Shown piece by piece: positions 1 through 7,711 of a stretch of 64,000 nucleotides of DNA. This DNA is from Sedimentibacter acidaminivorans. GTDB taxonomy: Bacteria > Bacillota > Clostridia > Tissierellales > Sedimentibacteraceae. Each line of letters begins with the position of its first letter. Within the stretch, counting starts at the first letter, position 1. The notes below the pieces were generated by a model, which had not been told where the DNA came from, did not search any database, and saw nothing but the letters and a program-made list of their open reading frames with translations. The position numbers and the translations under genes were made by a program. The stretch is from contig NZ_JAGGKS010000004.1 of assembly GCF_017873955.1 (NCBI RefSeq), forward strand, positions 243,944-307,943, written 5' to 3'.

Positions 1-366
1 TTCATCTTGTTCAACACCAAAAGCGTCTGCAGCTACTTCAACTAAAATTTTCTTCGCCACTTTAGCAGCTTCACAACATGCATTACCTGAAATATATGTT
101 TGTCTACTTGCTGATGTAGCTCCACCTTCTGGTGTAACTCCAGTATCAGCAGCAGTTACATTTACAGCTTCATATTTAACTCCTAATGTTTCAGCTACTA
201 TTTGAGCCATAACAGTCGATGAACCTTGACCTATATCAGCACATCCAACTAAAGCCGTTACTGAGCCATCACTATGCACCTCTACAAAAGCTGCAGCAGG
301 ATTTGGCAAACCAGTATTTCCTATACCATACCACATACAGCCTATTCCAGTACCTTTTTTCTTCAT
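1..366 (-). CDS. Molybdenum hydroxylase, medium Mo-cofactor subunit (NdhM-like), 3' part missing
   Basis: Only the first 122 codons are inside the window; the gene runs off the left edge. The product starts [16 protein letters not shown] and carries [14 protein letters not shown] (about residues 47-60) and [12 protein letters not shown], both typical of the C-terminal molybdopterin-binding half of xanthine dehydrogenase/aldehyde oxidase enzymes. Here that half is a separate protein, as in the NdhM subunit of nicotinate dehydrogenase from Eubacterium barkeri. The ATG lies one base after the stop of the large subunit gene, with a GGAG-type ribosome site inside that gene's end, so the two are translationally coupled. 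The substrate (nicotinate, purine or another N-heterocycle) is inference. Confidence 0.85.
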   Translation of the reverse strand, partial: MKKKGTGIGCMWYGIGNTGLPNPAAAFVEVHSDGSVTALVGCADIGQGSSTVMAQIVAETLGVKYEAVNVTAADTGVTPEGGATSASRQTYISGNACCEAAKVAKKILVEVAADAFGVEQDE

Positions 367-367
367 C

Positions 368-1642
368 CTACTTCACCTCTCCTTCATTGAAAATAACTTC
401 TTTTGATTTTTCCACTGCCTTTTCAATGGTTTCAACTATTCCTATACTATCATTTAACTTTTGATTTGTAGGAGTACAGTCTCCTACTCTCAATGCATTT
501 TTTAATCTTATTTCTATAGGAGACATTCCTATCTTTTCAGCAAGTGCATCCATTTGTCCCTCGTGCGCTATTGCTGCTTGAGGAACTCCAAACCCTCTAT
601 ACGCTCCAGCCATTGGATTGTTAGTATATACAAAAGTAGCATCTATTCTTACATTTGGTATACGATACGGACCGCTTATATGAGTCATCGCTCTAGCAAC
701 AACAGCTGGACCATATGATGCATATGCACCAGTATCTGATGTTAATTTAGCTTCATAAGCAAGTATTGTTCCATCTTTTTTTGCCCCTGTCTTAACCTTC
801 ATTTCAATAGGGTGCCTCTTAGAAGAAACCTTCATAGAGTCCTCTCTATTTGTAACAATTTTCACAGGTCTTCCAGTATAATATGACAGTAATGCAATAT
901 GACATTGTACTGATATGTCAAGCTTACCACCAAATCCTCCACCAGTAACCGCTTGTATAACTCTAACTTTATTCTGTGGCATATTTAAAGTTCTTGCTAC
1001 TTCTCCCCTGTCAAAATGAGGATTTTGAGTTGAGCACCAAACACTCATTATTCCATTTTCATATTTAGCAACACCAGCTTCAGGTTCAATAAACATATGC
1101 GCAACATAATTAGTTTTATAAGTATTTTCAACTATAATATCACACTCTTTAAAAGCTTCATCAACGTCACCCTTTATAAGATGTTTTTCTTGAAGGACAT
1201 TAGTTTTACCATGAACTTTACGTGACTCTTCTTTTAATGCATCTTCTATACTGAGAATTGGTTCTAATTCTTCATATTCTACTTCTATTAATTTCAAAGC
1301 TTCTTCAGCAATTTCTTTAGTTTCAGCTGCAACTATAGCTAGTGCATCACCTATTCTTCTTATATTATCATCAACTAGTACAGGCTCATCTTTGATAATA
1401 ATACCTATTCTATTTCCTCCAGTTATATCTTTATAAGTCAACACTGATACAACACCCGGCAAAGCTTTTGCTTTGCTAACATCTACATTTTTTAAAATAG
1501 CTGAAGGCACTTCGCTTCTCTTTACTGCGCCATAGAGCATATTTTCAAATTCTATATCAGCCGCAAATTGTGCTGTTCCTAATACTTTACTCAACGAATC
1601 TTTTTTCTCAACACTTTTACCAATTATATTAAAATTACCCAT
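368..1642 (-). CDS. Molybdenum hydroxylase, large Mo-cofactor subunit (NdhL-like)
   Basis: This 424-residue protein is the N-terminal half of the molybdopterin subunit of the xanthine dehydrogenase family: an a/b-hammerhead domain (about residues 15-120), then a Mo-cofactor domain with [18 protein letters not shown] (about 234-240) and AYRGFGVPQ. It stops where a fused XdhA would continue, and the rest is encoded by the next gene. The length fits NdhL of Eubacterium barkeri nicotinate dehydrogenase. An ATG at 1660 touches the upstream stop codon, but AAAGGAGG sits 8 bases before the ATG at 1642, so 1642 is preferred. The enzyme would hydroxylate an N-heterocyclic substrate and pass electrons through the FeS and FAD subunits. 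Xanthine dehydrogenase proper is the main alternative. Confidence 0.88.
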   Translation of the reverse strand: MGNFNIIGKSVEKKDSLSKVLGTAQFAADIEFENMLYGAVKRSEVPSAILKNVDVSKAKALPGVVSVLTYKDITGGNRIGIIIKDEPVLVDDNIRRIGDALAIVAAETKEIAEEALKLIEVEYEELEPILSIEDALKEESRKVHGKTNVLQEKHLIKGDVDEAFKECDIIVENTYKTNYVAHMFIEPEAGVAKYENGIMSVWCSTQNPHFDRGEVARTLNMPQNKVRVIQAVTGGGFGGKLDISVQCHIALLSYYTGRPVKIVTNREDSMKVSSKRHPIEMKVKTGAKKDGTILAYEAKLTSDTGAYASYGPAVVARAMTHISGPYRIPNVRIDATFVYTNNPMAGAYRGFGVPQAAIAHEGQMDALAEKIGMSPIEIRLKNALRVGDCTPTNQKLNDSIGIVETIEKAVEKSKEVIFNEGEVK

Positions 1643-1660
1643 TTTAATTCCTCCTTTCAT

Positions 1661-2125
1661 TTACTTATCTCTAGCTATTTCAACTGCTTCAACTATTTTT
1701 TTATACCCAGTACATCTACATAAATTACCAGACATAGCTCTTTTTATTTCATCTTTACTAGGTTTTGGATTTTTCATAAATAAAGCTTTCGCCGATAGAA
1801 TCATACCTGGTGTACAAAATCCACATTGAACCGCTCCTGCTTCCATGAAACTTTCCTGTAATTTATCTAACTCTCCATCTTTAGAAAGTCCTTCTAGTGT
1901 GATTACACTGCAGCCATCTACTTGTGGTGCTAAAACCGTACAAGAAGTTACTGTTATACCATCTACTATAACTGTACATGCGCCGCATTCTCCTTCACCA
2001 CATCCTTCTTTTACACTTTTCATGTTTAAATCTTCTCTTAGCATATCTAATAATCTTTTATTTGATTCAACTTCTACAACAATATCTTCATAGTTTAAAT
2101 TAAAACTTATCTTTACCTTACTCAT
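1661..2125 (-). CDS. Molybdenum hydroxylase, small [2Fe-2S] subunit (NdhS-like)
   Basis: This 154-residue iron-sulfur subunit carries electrons between the molybdenum centre and the FAD subunit. The plant-ferredoxin-like N-terminal domain has CGEGECGAC (about residues 42-50) plus a later Cys for the first cluster. The helical C-terminal domain has QCGFCTPG and LCRCTGY for the second cluster, so all eight expected cysteines appear present. Length is normal for the XdhC/CoxS/NdhS family. AGGAGG precedes the ATG, and the gene lies between the FAD and large Mo genes on the same strand with gaps of at most 23 bases, so it belongs to the same operon. Confidence 0.93.
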   Translation of the reverse strand: MSKVKISFNLNYEDIVVEVESNKRLLDMLREDLNMKSVKEGCGEGECGACTVIVDGITVTSCTVLAPQVDGCSVITLEGLSKDGELDKLQESFMEAGAVQCGFCTPGMILSAKALFMKNPKPSKDEIKRAMSGNLCRCTGYKKIVEAVEIARDK

Positions 2126-2148
2126 TTATTTTAGCCTCCTACTTTATA

Positions 2149-3039
2149 TTATTTAATTTCTAAATCTGAAAGGATGCTTTCAAAAGTTGTTTTAGCAATA
2201 CCTTTAATGCTTTTGCTTTTATACTTCGCACTATTCAACCTACGTAATGATCCTGGGGATCCCTCTACAATTGTCTTATAAATAGTTGTAGACATGTTAT
2301 CTATTAATTCATACAAGTTGTCTCTATTTATTTCTTGTCCAATTATTTGATTTTCTATTTCATATAACCTGCTAGGATGTCTAGAAACAGCACCTAAAAC
2401 AAATTGTGCTTTTGTACATATATTAGATTCATCTTTTTCTAACAAGGCTCCCATACTCATAACAACTATAGCCAAAGCTTTTCTTCTACCTAATTTTGTA
2501 AATGCTGTTGCTGTATTTTGGTTTGGTTCATCAAAAAATATTTCTGTAAGCAACTCATTTTTTCTTATTTTTGACTTTCCATTGTCATAAAAATCTATAA
2601 GTTTCATTGTTCTTTCTTCATTTTTACTTTTCAATACTACACTTGCATCTAGTGCAATTAATGCAGCTACAGAATCAGCCGCAGAAGAAGAATTTACAAC
2701 ATTGCCTCCAACTGTACCTAGATTTCTTATTTGTGTAGATCCAATTTCTCTACATGCAACAACAAGAACCTTAGCTTTTTTATTAAGTAACTCATCACTT
2801 TCTATTTCACTAAAAGTCATAGTTGATCCAAGTTTAATTAAACCATCTTCACATTTTACATATTTTAGTTCTTGCAACTTATTGATATTTACAATTTCAT
2901 CTGGCTCTATACGACCTTTGTTAATATCCAAAACAATATCAGTTCCGCCAGCGATAATATGCGTATCATTATTTGCATTTTCTAAGATATCAAGCGCTTC
3001 AGAAACTGTTTTTGGTGAAAAATAATCATATCTTTTCAT
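2149..3039 (-). CDS. Molybdenum hydroxylase, FAD-binding subunit (NdhF-like)
   Basis: This 296-residue protein matches the FAD-binding domain of molybdopterin dehydrogenases (CoxM/XdhB/NdhF): IIAGGTDIVLDINKGR near residue 30 for the FAD pyrophosphate, IGSTQIRNLGTVGGNVV (about 100-116), then the CO-dehydrogenase flavoprotein C-terminal domain. It is the first gene of the operon, with AAGGAAGG before its ATG, followed by the FeS, large Mo and medium Mo genes. This F-S-L-M order matches the nicotinate dehydrogenase genes of Eubacterium barkeri. A sigma-54 promoter lies about 105 bases upstream. The subunit would deliver electrons to NAD(P) or another acceptor. Confidence 0.92.
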   Translation of the reverse strand: MKRYDYFSPKTVSEALDILENANNDTHIIAGGTDIVLDINKGRIEPDEIVNINKLQELKYVKCEDGLIKLGSTMTFSEIESDELLNKKAKVLVVACREIGSTQIRNLGTVGGNVVNSSSAADSVAALIALDASVVLKSKNEERTMKLIDFYDNGKSKIRKNELLTEIFFDEPNQNTATAFTKLGRRKALAIVVMSMGALLEKDESNICTKAQFVLGAVSRHPSRLYEIENQIIGQEINRDNLYELIDNMSTTIYKTIVEGSPGSLRRLNSAKYKSKSIKGIAKTTFESILSDLEIK

Positions 3040-3144
3040 AATTTTCCTTCCTTTTCAATATTTTCTTCCTTTTAAAATTTCCACTAAATTAAAGTTTGAA
3101 AAATAATTAACTTTTAATTTTAAATTTTCAACAACATTATCTCT

Positions 3145-3160
3145 TGCAATAAGCTTGCCA
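3145..3160 (-). promoter_or_regulatory. Sigma-54 (-24/-12) promoter for the molybdenum hydroxylase operon
   Basis: On the minus strand the site reads TGGCAAGCTTATTGCA, with GG and GC separated by exactly ten bases as RpoN requires. It lies 106 bases before the FAD-subunit start and downstream of a sigma-54 activator gene. No good -35/-10 pair was noticed nearer the gene. Confidence 0.82.
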
Positions 3161-3311
3161 AAATTTAAGTTACTTTTATTATTAACAATTTTCTTGCAAA
3201 TATATAATGAAAATTAGTATAAAAGGTTGTGTTTTCTCAATACCCCATCTTTAACAATGCTAAACTTAATTATACCTAAATAATTATACAAATAATAAAA
3301 ATAAAAAAAAT

Positions 3312-3414
3312 ATTTCATAGTTGAAACACTTTTTTTATTTTTACTATTTAATTGATATTTAACAAGGTATTTTATATTTCAATTTTGTAATGGTGCATTT
3401 CATTGTTGAAATGC
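3312..3414. promoter_or_regulatory. Two copies of a palindromic enhancer site for the adjacent sigma-54 activator
   Basis: ATTTCATAGTTGAAA (3312-3326) and ATTTCATTGTTGAAA (3397-3411) differ at one base. The second is widened to 8-bp arms (GCATTTCA...TGAAATGC, 3395-3414) and touches the stop codon of the activator gene. Their centres are 85 bp apart, about eight helical turns, and lie roughly 160 and 245 bp upstream of the -24/-12 site. This is the usual geometry for upstream activating sequences. Which protein binds is inferred from adjacency. Confidence 0.7.
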
Positions 3415-4988
3415 TAATCAATCCCAATATTATACTGATTAATTTTTCTCCAAAGAGTAGTTGTACTAATCTTTAGATAGTCAGCCGTCTTTGATTTTAT
3501 TCCACAATTTAGCTTAAGAGCTTTTTCAATAATTTCTTTTTCATATCCTTGAAGCATTTCATCAAGGCCACTTCCATTTGCATCATCATTACTTATTTTA
3601 TCTCGTATATTCCTAGGCAAATGTTCCACTTTTATAATTCTTTCATTTCCAATTATATTAAATGTTTTTTCTATACAGTTCATAAGTTCTCTTACATTAC
3701 CTGGCCAGTTATAATTAATTAACACATTTAATGCAGATTCATCTATTCCTTCAACAAATTTTCCAAATGTGCGATTCATTTGTTGAATAGAATTCTGTAT
3801 TAAAGTTGGAATATCTTCTTTAATATGCCTTAAAGAAGGAATATGTATATCCAAAACATTTAATCTATAGTATAAATCTTGTCTAAAACTACCTTCTTTT
3901 ATTAATTTATCTAGATCCTTATTTGATGCTGAAATAACACGAATATCCAGTTTTACAGTCTTTGTACTACCTATCCTTGTAACTTCTCTTTCCTGAAGAA
4001 CTCTCAATATCTTTGATTGTAGTTCCAAATGCATTTCACTAATTTCATCTAAGAACAATGTACCTCCATTAGCTTGCTCAAATGCTCCAACTGACCCTCC
4101 TTTTTTTGCCCCAGTAAAAGAACCTTCTTCATACCCAAAAAAATTGCTTTCCATAAGGTTTTGTGGAATAGCGGCACAATTTATTGGTACAAAAGGCTTA
4201 TTAAATCTACTACTAGCATTGTGTATTGATTGCGAAAACATTTCCTTACCCGTACCTGTTTCGCCAAAAATCAATACATTGGAATTCGATTGAGCTGCAA
4301 TATATGCAATTTCTTTGGCTCGCTTCATTTCTATACTATTACCCATTATATCAGAAAAATTATACCTTACATTTTGATACTTTTTCATCTCTTTTAAAAG
4401 CTTTTGGCTCTTACGCACTTGGTCTTCATTATTAAATCCAAATCCAAAATAACGATCTATTGGTATCCTAACAGCACTAGCACCACTTACATAATTAGAT
4501 TCACCAATAATTGGTTTTTGTTTTTTCATTGCCTCACTAGCATGTTTACTTATTTCACCTAAAAATTCTGTACTTTCTTCTCCATTTGAGTTAACAGAAG
4601 CCATCCTTTTACCTTCTTCATCAAAAACTACTGCTTCTCCACCAGCTACTCTCGCAATAAAAGGTAGTGCTTCAATAAGTGAATTTCTTAATGTATTACT
4701 ATATCTTACCCGTTCAACATTGCTACAACATATTACATAATCTCCAAAAGGAATACACCATGTTTCAGCCCCTGCCTCGAGCTGAGACATACCGTACACA
4801 GCATGTTTTTTTTCTGCTGTTTCTCTAGCTAAATCAAAACAAACCCCTTTTAACCCATCTATTTCTTTACCAGATGAATCAACAGTCTTTATTCGCTCTC
4901 CATTTTTATTGGTTAGAGTAGCATATCCAGCAGTTACTCTTGCTACAATAGGAAGTGCATCTAAAAGCATCTCTGTTATTTTATCCAT
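3414..4988 (-). CDS. Sigma-54-dependent activator with tandemly duplicated sensory domain
   Basis: This 524-residue enhancer-binding protein is encoded just upstream of the molybdenum hydroxylase operon. Residues about 6-90 and 103-187 are two copies of one domain (LPIVARVTAG versus LPFIARVAGG; CIPFGDY versus RIPIDRY), presumably ligand-sensing; I do not recognise the family. The AAA+ domain follows with GETGTGKE (Walker A), GSFTGA loop, LFLDEI (Walker B) and both arginine fingers in FRQDLYYR (R369, R375), so it should be a competent ATPase. The C-terminus is a Fis-type helix-turn-helix. GGAGG precedes the ATG, and a sigma-70-type promoter lies at 5077-5105. It probably senses the hydroxylase substrate. 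Confidence 0.9.
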   Translation of the reverse strand: MDKITEMLLDALPIVARVTAGYATLTNKNGERIKTVDSSGKEIDGLKGVCFDLARETAEKKHAVYGMSQLEAGAETWCIPFGDYVICCSNVERVRYSNTLRNSLIEALPFIARVAGGEAVVFDEEGKRMASVNSNGEESTEFLGEISKHASEAMKKQKPIIGESNYVSGASAVRIPIDRYFGFGFNNEDQVRKSQKLLKEMKKYQNVRYNFSDIMGNSIEMKRAKEIAYIAAQSNSNVLIFGETGTGKEMFSQSIHNASSRFNKPFVPINCAAIPQNLMESNFFGYEEGSFTGAKKGGSVGAFEQANGGTLFLDEISEMHLELQSKILRVLQEREVTRIGSTKTVKLDIRVISASNKDLDKLIKEGSFRQDLYYRLNVLDIHIPSLRHIKEDIPTLIQNSIQQMNRTFGKFVEGIDESALNVLINYNWPGNVRELMNCIEKTFNIIGNERIIKVEHLPRNIRDKISNDDANGSGLDEMLQGYEKEIIEKALKLNCGIKSKTADYLKISTTTLWRKINQYNIGID

Positions 4989-5076
4989 AATAAGGAATTG
5001 TCCTCCTCATAAAATATTTGTACTTTACACTAATTATTATTTTATTTATTAAATATTATTTATATTCTAGTTTCTT

Positions 5077-5105
5077 ACTATATCACGCAATTACAAGCGA
5101 GTCAA
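5077..5105 (-). promoter_or_regulatory. Sigma-A promoter for the activator gene
   Basis: Minus-strand TTGACT, a 17-base spacer and TATAGT lie about 90 bases upstream of the activator ATG. It is the best housekeeping-type promoter in the gap and suggests constitutive expression of the activator. Confidence 0.6.
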
Positions 5106-5133
5106 CCCAGAAAGAACTCAGAATTAGAATACT

Positions 5134-5172
5134 AAAAAGCAAGGTTAACAATTTTCATTGTTAGCCTTGCTT
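5134..5172 (-). terminator. Rho-independent terminator of gdhA
   Basis: A 16-bp stem with one wobble (5137-5152 with 5157-5172) and a four-base loop is followed on the minus strand by a U run. It begins 17 bases after the gdhA stop. Confidence 0.88.
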
Positions 5173-5188
5173 ATATATTATAATGCTT

Positions 5189-6532
5189 TTAAACTAATCC
5201 TTGTGCCATCATAGCATCTGCAACTTTCTTAAATGCAGATAAGTTTGCACCTGCTACTAAATTGTAGCCTAATCCAACTTCTTCAGCAGCATCTCTTGAA
5301 TTATTATGTATATTTACCATAATATTTTTAAGTTTTTCATCAACTTCTTCTGCTGACCATGAGTATCTCATAGAGTTTTGGCTCATTTCTAATGCTGAAA
5401 CTGCAACACCACCAGCATTAACTGCTTTTGAAGGAGCAACTACTACGCCACTTTTTTGAAGATATGTTAACGCGTCATTAGTTGTTGGCATATTAGATAC
5501 TTCTACATAGTATTTAACTCCATTTGCAACCATTTGTTCAGCCTCTACCATAGTTACTTCATTTTGAGTAGCACATGGCATACAAACATCAACTTTTTCA
5601 TTCCATGGTTTTTGTTTAGGGAAGAATTTTACTCCATATTTGTCTGCATAATCTTGTACTTTATCTCTTCCTGATGCTCTCATTTCTAACATAAAATCTA
5701 TCTTTTCACCTGTTATTCCATCTGGATCATATATATATCCATCTGGTCCAGAAATTGTAACAACTTTACCACCAAGTTCATCTATCTTGCATACAGTTCC
5801 CCAACATACGTTTCCAAAACCAGATAATGCAAAAGTTTTTCCTTTAACTTCTTCTCCAAAATGTCTAAATACTTCTTGTGCAAAATATACAGCACCATAT
5901 CCTGTTGCATCTACTCTTCCTAAGCTTCCGCCAAATGATATTCCTTTACCTGTAAGTACTCCATTTTCATAAGCACCTTTTATTCTTTTATATTGTCCAA
6001 ACAAATAACCTATTTCTCTTCCTCCAACACCTAAATCTCCTGCTGGAACGTCAACATCTGGTCCTATATGTCTATATAATTCAGTCATGAAAGCTTGACA
6101 GAATCTCATTACTTCAGCATCAGATTTTCCTACTGGATCAAAATCTGAACCGCCTTTACCTCCACCTATAGGAAGACCTGTTAAAGAATCTTTAAATGTT
6201 TGCTCAAATCCTAAGAATTTCATTATACCTGAATATACTGTATGATGGAATCTTAATCCTCCTTTATATGGTCCTATAGCACTACTATACTGTACTCTGA
6301 ATCCTCTATTAACTTGTACTTTTCCTTTATCATCTACCCATGTAACTCTAAAAGCTACTTGTCTTTCTGGCTCAACCAATCTTTCTAACAATCCTGTTGC
6401 TTCATACTCAGGATGTTTTTCTATAGCTGGTTCTAGTGAATATAAAACTTCTTCAACAGTTTGAATGAATTCTGGTTCTCCTGGATTTCTTTTTTTTACT
6501 TCTTCTACTACTTTTTCGATATAAGCGTTCAT
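5189..6532 (-). CDS. gdhA: Glutamate dehydrogenase, hexameric clostridial type
   Basis: This 447-residue protein interconverts glutamate with 2-oxoglutarate and ammonia. It closely follows the Clostridium symbiosum enzyme as I recall it: GPYKGGLRF substrate site, catalytic lysine in GGGKGGSDFDP, DVDVPAGDLGVG, the nucleotide-fold GFGNVCWG, and PSKAVNAGGVAVSALEMSQN near the C-terminus. One small change is GGGKGG where GGAKGG is usual. The C. symbiosum enzyme is NAD-linked and acts in glutamate fermentation; whether this one uses NAD or NADP cannot be settled by eye. It is monocistronic, with GGAGGG before the ATG, its own promoter and a strong terminator. Rex is the next gene upstream. Confidence 0.95.
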   Translation of the reverse strand: MNAYIEKVVEEVKKRNPGEPEFIQTVEEVLYSLEPAIEKHPEYEATGLLERLVEPERQVAFRVTWVDDKGKVQVNRGFRVQYSSAIGPYKGGLRFHHTVYSGIMKFLGFEQTFKDSLTGLPIGGGKGGSDFDPVGKSDAEVMRFCQAFMTELYRHIGPDVDVPAGDLGVGGREIGYLFGQYKRIKGAYENGVLTGKGISFGGSLGRVDATGYGAVYFAQEVFRHFGEEVKGKTFALSGFGNVCWGTVCKIDELGGKVVTISGPDGYIYDPDGITGEKIDFMLEMRASGRDKVQDYADKYGVKFFPKQKPWNEKVDVCMPCATQNEVTMVEAEQMVANGVKYYVEVSNMPTTNDALTYLQKSGVVVAPSKAVNAGGVAVSALEMSQNSMRYSWSAEEVDEKLKNIMVNIHNNSRDAAEEVGLGYNLVAGANLSAFKKVADAMMAQGLV

Positions 6533-6574
6533 CTATTAACCCTCCAAAATTTATAAATAGTAATCCTATTGCTA

Positions 6575-6602
6575 ATTATAACAGGATTCATATACATTAC
6601 AA
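6575..6602 (-). promoter_or_regulatory. Promoter of gdhA
   Basis: Minus-strand TTGTAA, 16-base spacer and TATAAT, about 43 bases before the start codon. A second TTGACA lies further upstream without an equally good -10 box. Confidence 0.55.
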
Positions 6603-6797
6603 CTTTAAAATAAGAACTTTATATTAACTATTTGTCAATATAAAAAAAATATACTAAAATTAATAACTTAATTAATAATTTGCTTAACTATTTCTTAATT
6701 TATTTAATTTAAAGTTAAGTATATGTTAATTAAATGTAATATTTACATAAATATCTACACATTTTTTAATATACCACTTTTTTTAAGTTTAATACAT

Positions 6798-6829
6798 AAA
6801 AAAAACAGAGCTATATAAACCCTGTTTTT
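6798..6829 (-). terminator. Terminator of rex
   Basis: Arms AAAAACAG (6801-6808) and CTGTTTTT (6822-6829) form a hairpin followed by a U run on the minus strand. It overlaps the rex stop codon. Confidence 0.75.
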
Positions 6830-7466
6830 ATTCACCTTTTAATTTGTTGTAGTAATATGTTAATGAAAACAAACTTTCATTTAAGTGTACATTTTCTACA
6901 TATACTCCTTCAGGCATTTTTAAATCTTTTGGGGCAAAATTCCATATGGCTTTTATTCCACATGCAACAATTTTTTCTGCTATTTGCTGACAAACACTTT
7001 TAGGGGTGCAAATTACTGCAATATCTACTTTTTCAGCCTTAAGATATTCTTCTATATAATCAATATCTCGTATTACAGCATTTCTTATAGATAAACCTAT
7101 AAGCTTTGGATTTTTATCAAATAATGATACCACTTCATAATCTGCTTCATAAAATCCTGTATAATTAGCTATAGCCTCTCCAATATTACCAGCACCTACA
7201 ATAATAACCTTATACTTTTTATCTAATCCTAATATTTTTCCTATTTCAAACCTTAAACTTTCAACATCATAACCAAATCCTTGTTGACCAAACCCACCAA
7301 AATTATTTAAGTCTTGACGTATTTGAGATGCAGAAAAACCAGTCATTTCACTTAATTCTCTAGAAGAGGTCTTATTGACTCCCATTCTTTTCAATTCCCC
7401 AAGATACCTATAATATTTTGGTAATCTTCGTATTACTGCAGATGAAATTTTTCCGTTCTTTTCCAT
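6828..7466 (-). CDS. rex: Redox-sensing transcriptional repressor Rex
   Basis: This 212-residue protein has an N-terminal winged helix (about residues 10-75, with SSRELSEMTGFSASQIRQDL), followed by a Rossmann NAD(H) domain containing VGAGNIGEAIANY (about 91-103) and an acidic residue after the second strand (SLFDKNPK) that favours NAD over NADP. A C-terminal swapped helix is present (LNESLFSLTYYYNKL). Rex represses fermentation genes and is released when NADH rises. It has its own promoter and terminator and GGAGGG before the ATG. I looked for its usual TTGTTAA-type palindrome beside gdhA and atoE and found no convincing copy. Confidence 0.96.
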   Translation of the reverse strand: MEKNGKISSAVIRRLPKYYRYLGELKRMGVNKTSSRELSEMTGFSASQIRQDLNNFGGFGQQGFGYDVESLRFEIGKILGLDKKYKVIIVGAGNIGEAIANYTGFYEADYEVVSLFDKNPKLIGLSIRNAVIRDIDYIEEYLKAEKVDIAVICTPKSVCQQIAEKIVACGIKAIWNFAPKDLKMPEGVYVENVHLNESLFSLTYYYNKLKGE

Positions 7467-7484
7467 AGTAACCCTCCTGAATAT

Positions 7485-7513
7485 ATTTTAACAATCTTTG
7501 CATACCTTTGCAA
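7485..7513 (-). promoter_or_regulatory. Promoter of rex
   Basis: Minus-strand TTGCAA, 17-base spacer, TAAAAT, ending 18 bases before the rex start codon. Confidence 0.5.
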
Positions 7514-7660
7514 TATTTTTTTTACCTTTTATCAGTATTTTTTACTTTTATTTTTTAATTAGTCCAAACTTATCTATTAATTTTTAATTATTATACATAA
7601 TATTTATTATTATATTACCATTTGTTGTGCAATTTTTTTATTATTATATATTTTTATACC

Positions 7661-7706
7661 AAACAAAAAACTTTCTGCCTAAAATACAGCAGAAAGTTTT
7701 TTGTTT
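7661..7706 (-). terminator. Terminator of the AtoE-family transporter gene
   Basis: A perfect 18-bp inverted repeat (AAACAAAAAACTTTCTGC, 7661-7678, with 7689-7706) and a ten-base loop. The A/T tracts make it a likely bidirectional terminator. It starts just after the transporter stop. Confidence 0.9.
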
Positions 7707-7711
7707 ATTAT

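Noticed and set aside
1845..2093. Open frames antisense to the FeS subunit and many similar antisense frames across the window
   Set aside because: They are shadows of well-supported genes on the other strand, lack ribosome sites and give low-complexity Ser/Leu/Ile-rich translations.
6600..6780. Rex-binding site upstream of gdhA
   Set aside because: TTAAC and GTTAA half-sites are present, but none forms TTGTTAA-N4-TTAACAA; the match is no better than expected in such AT-rich DNA.
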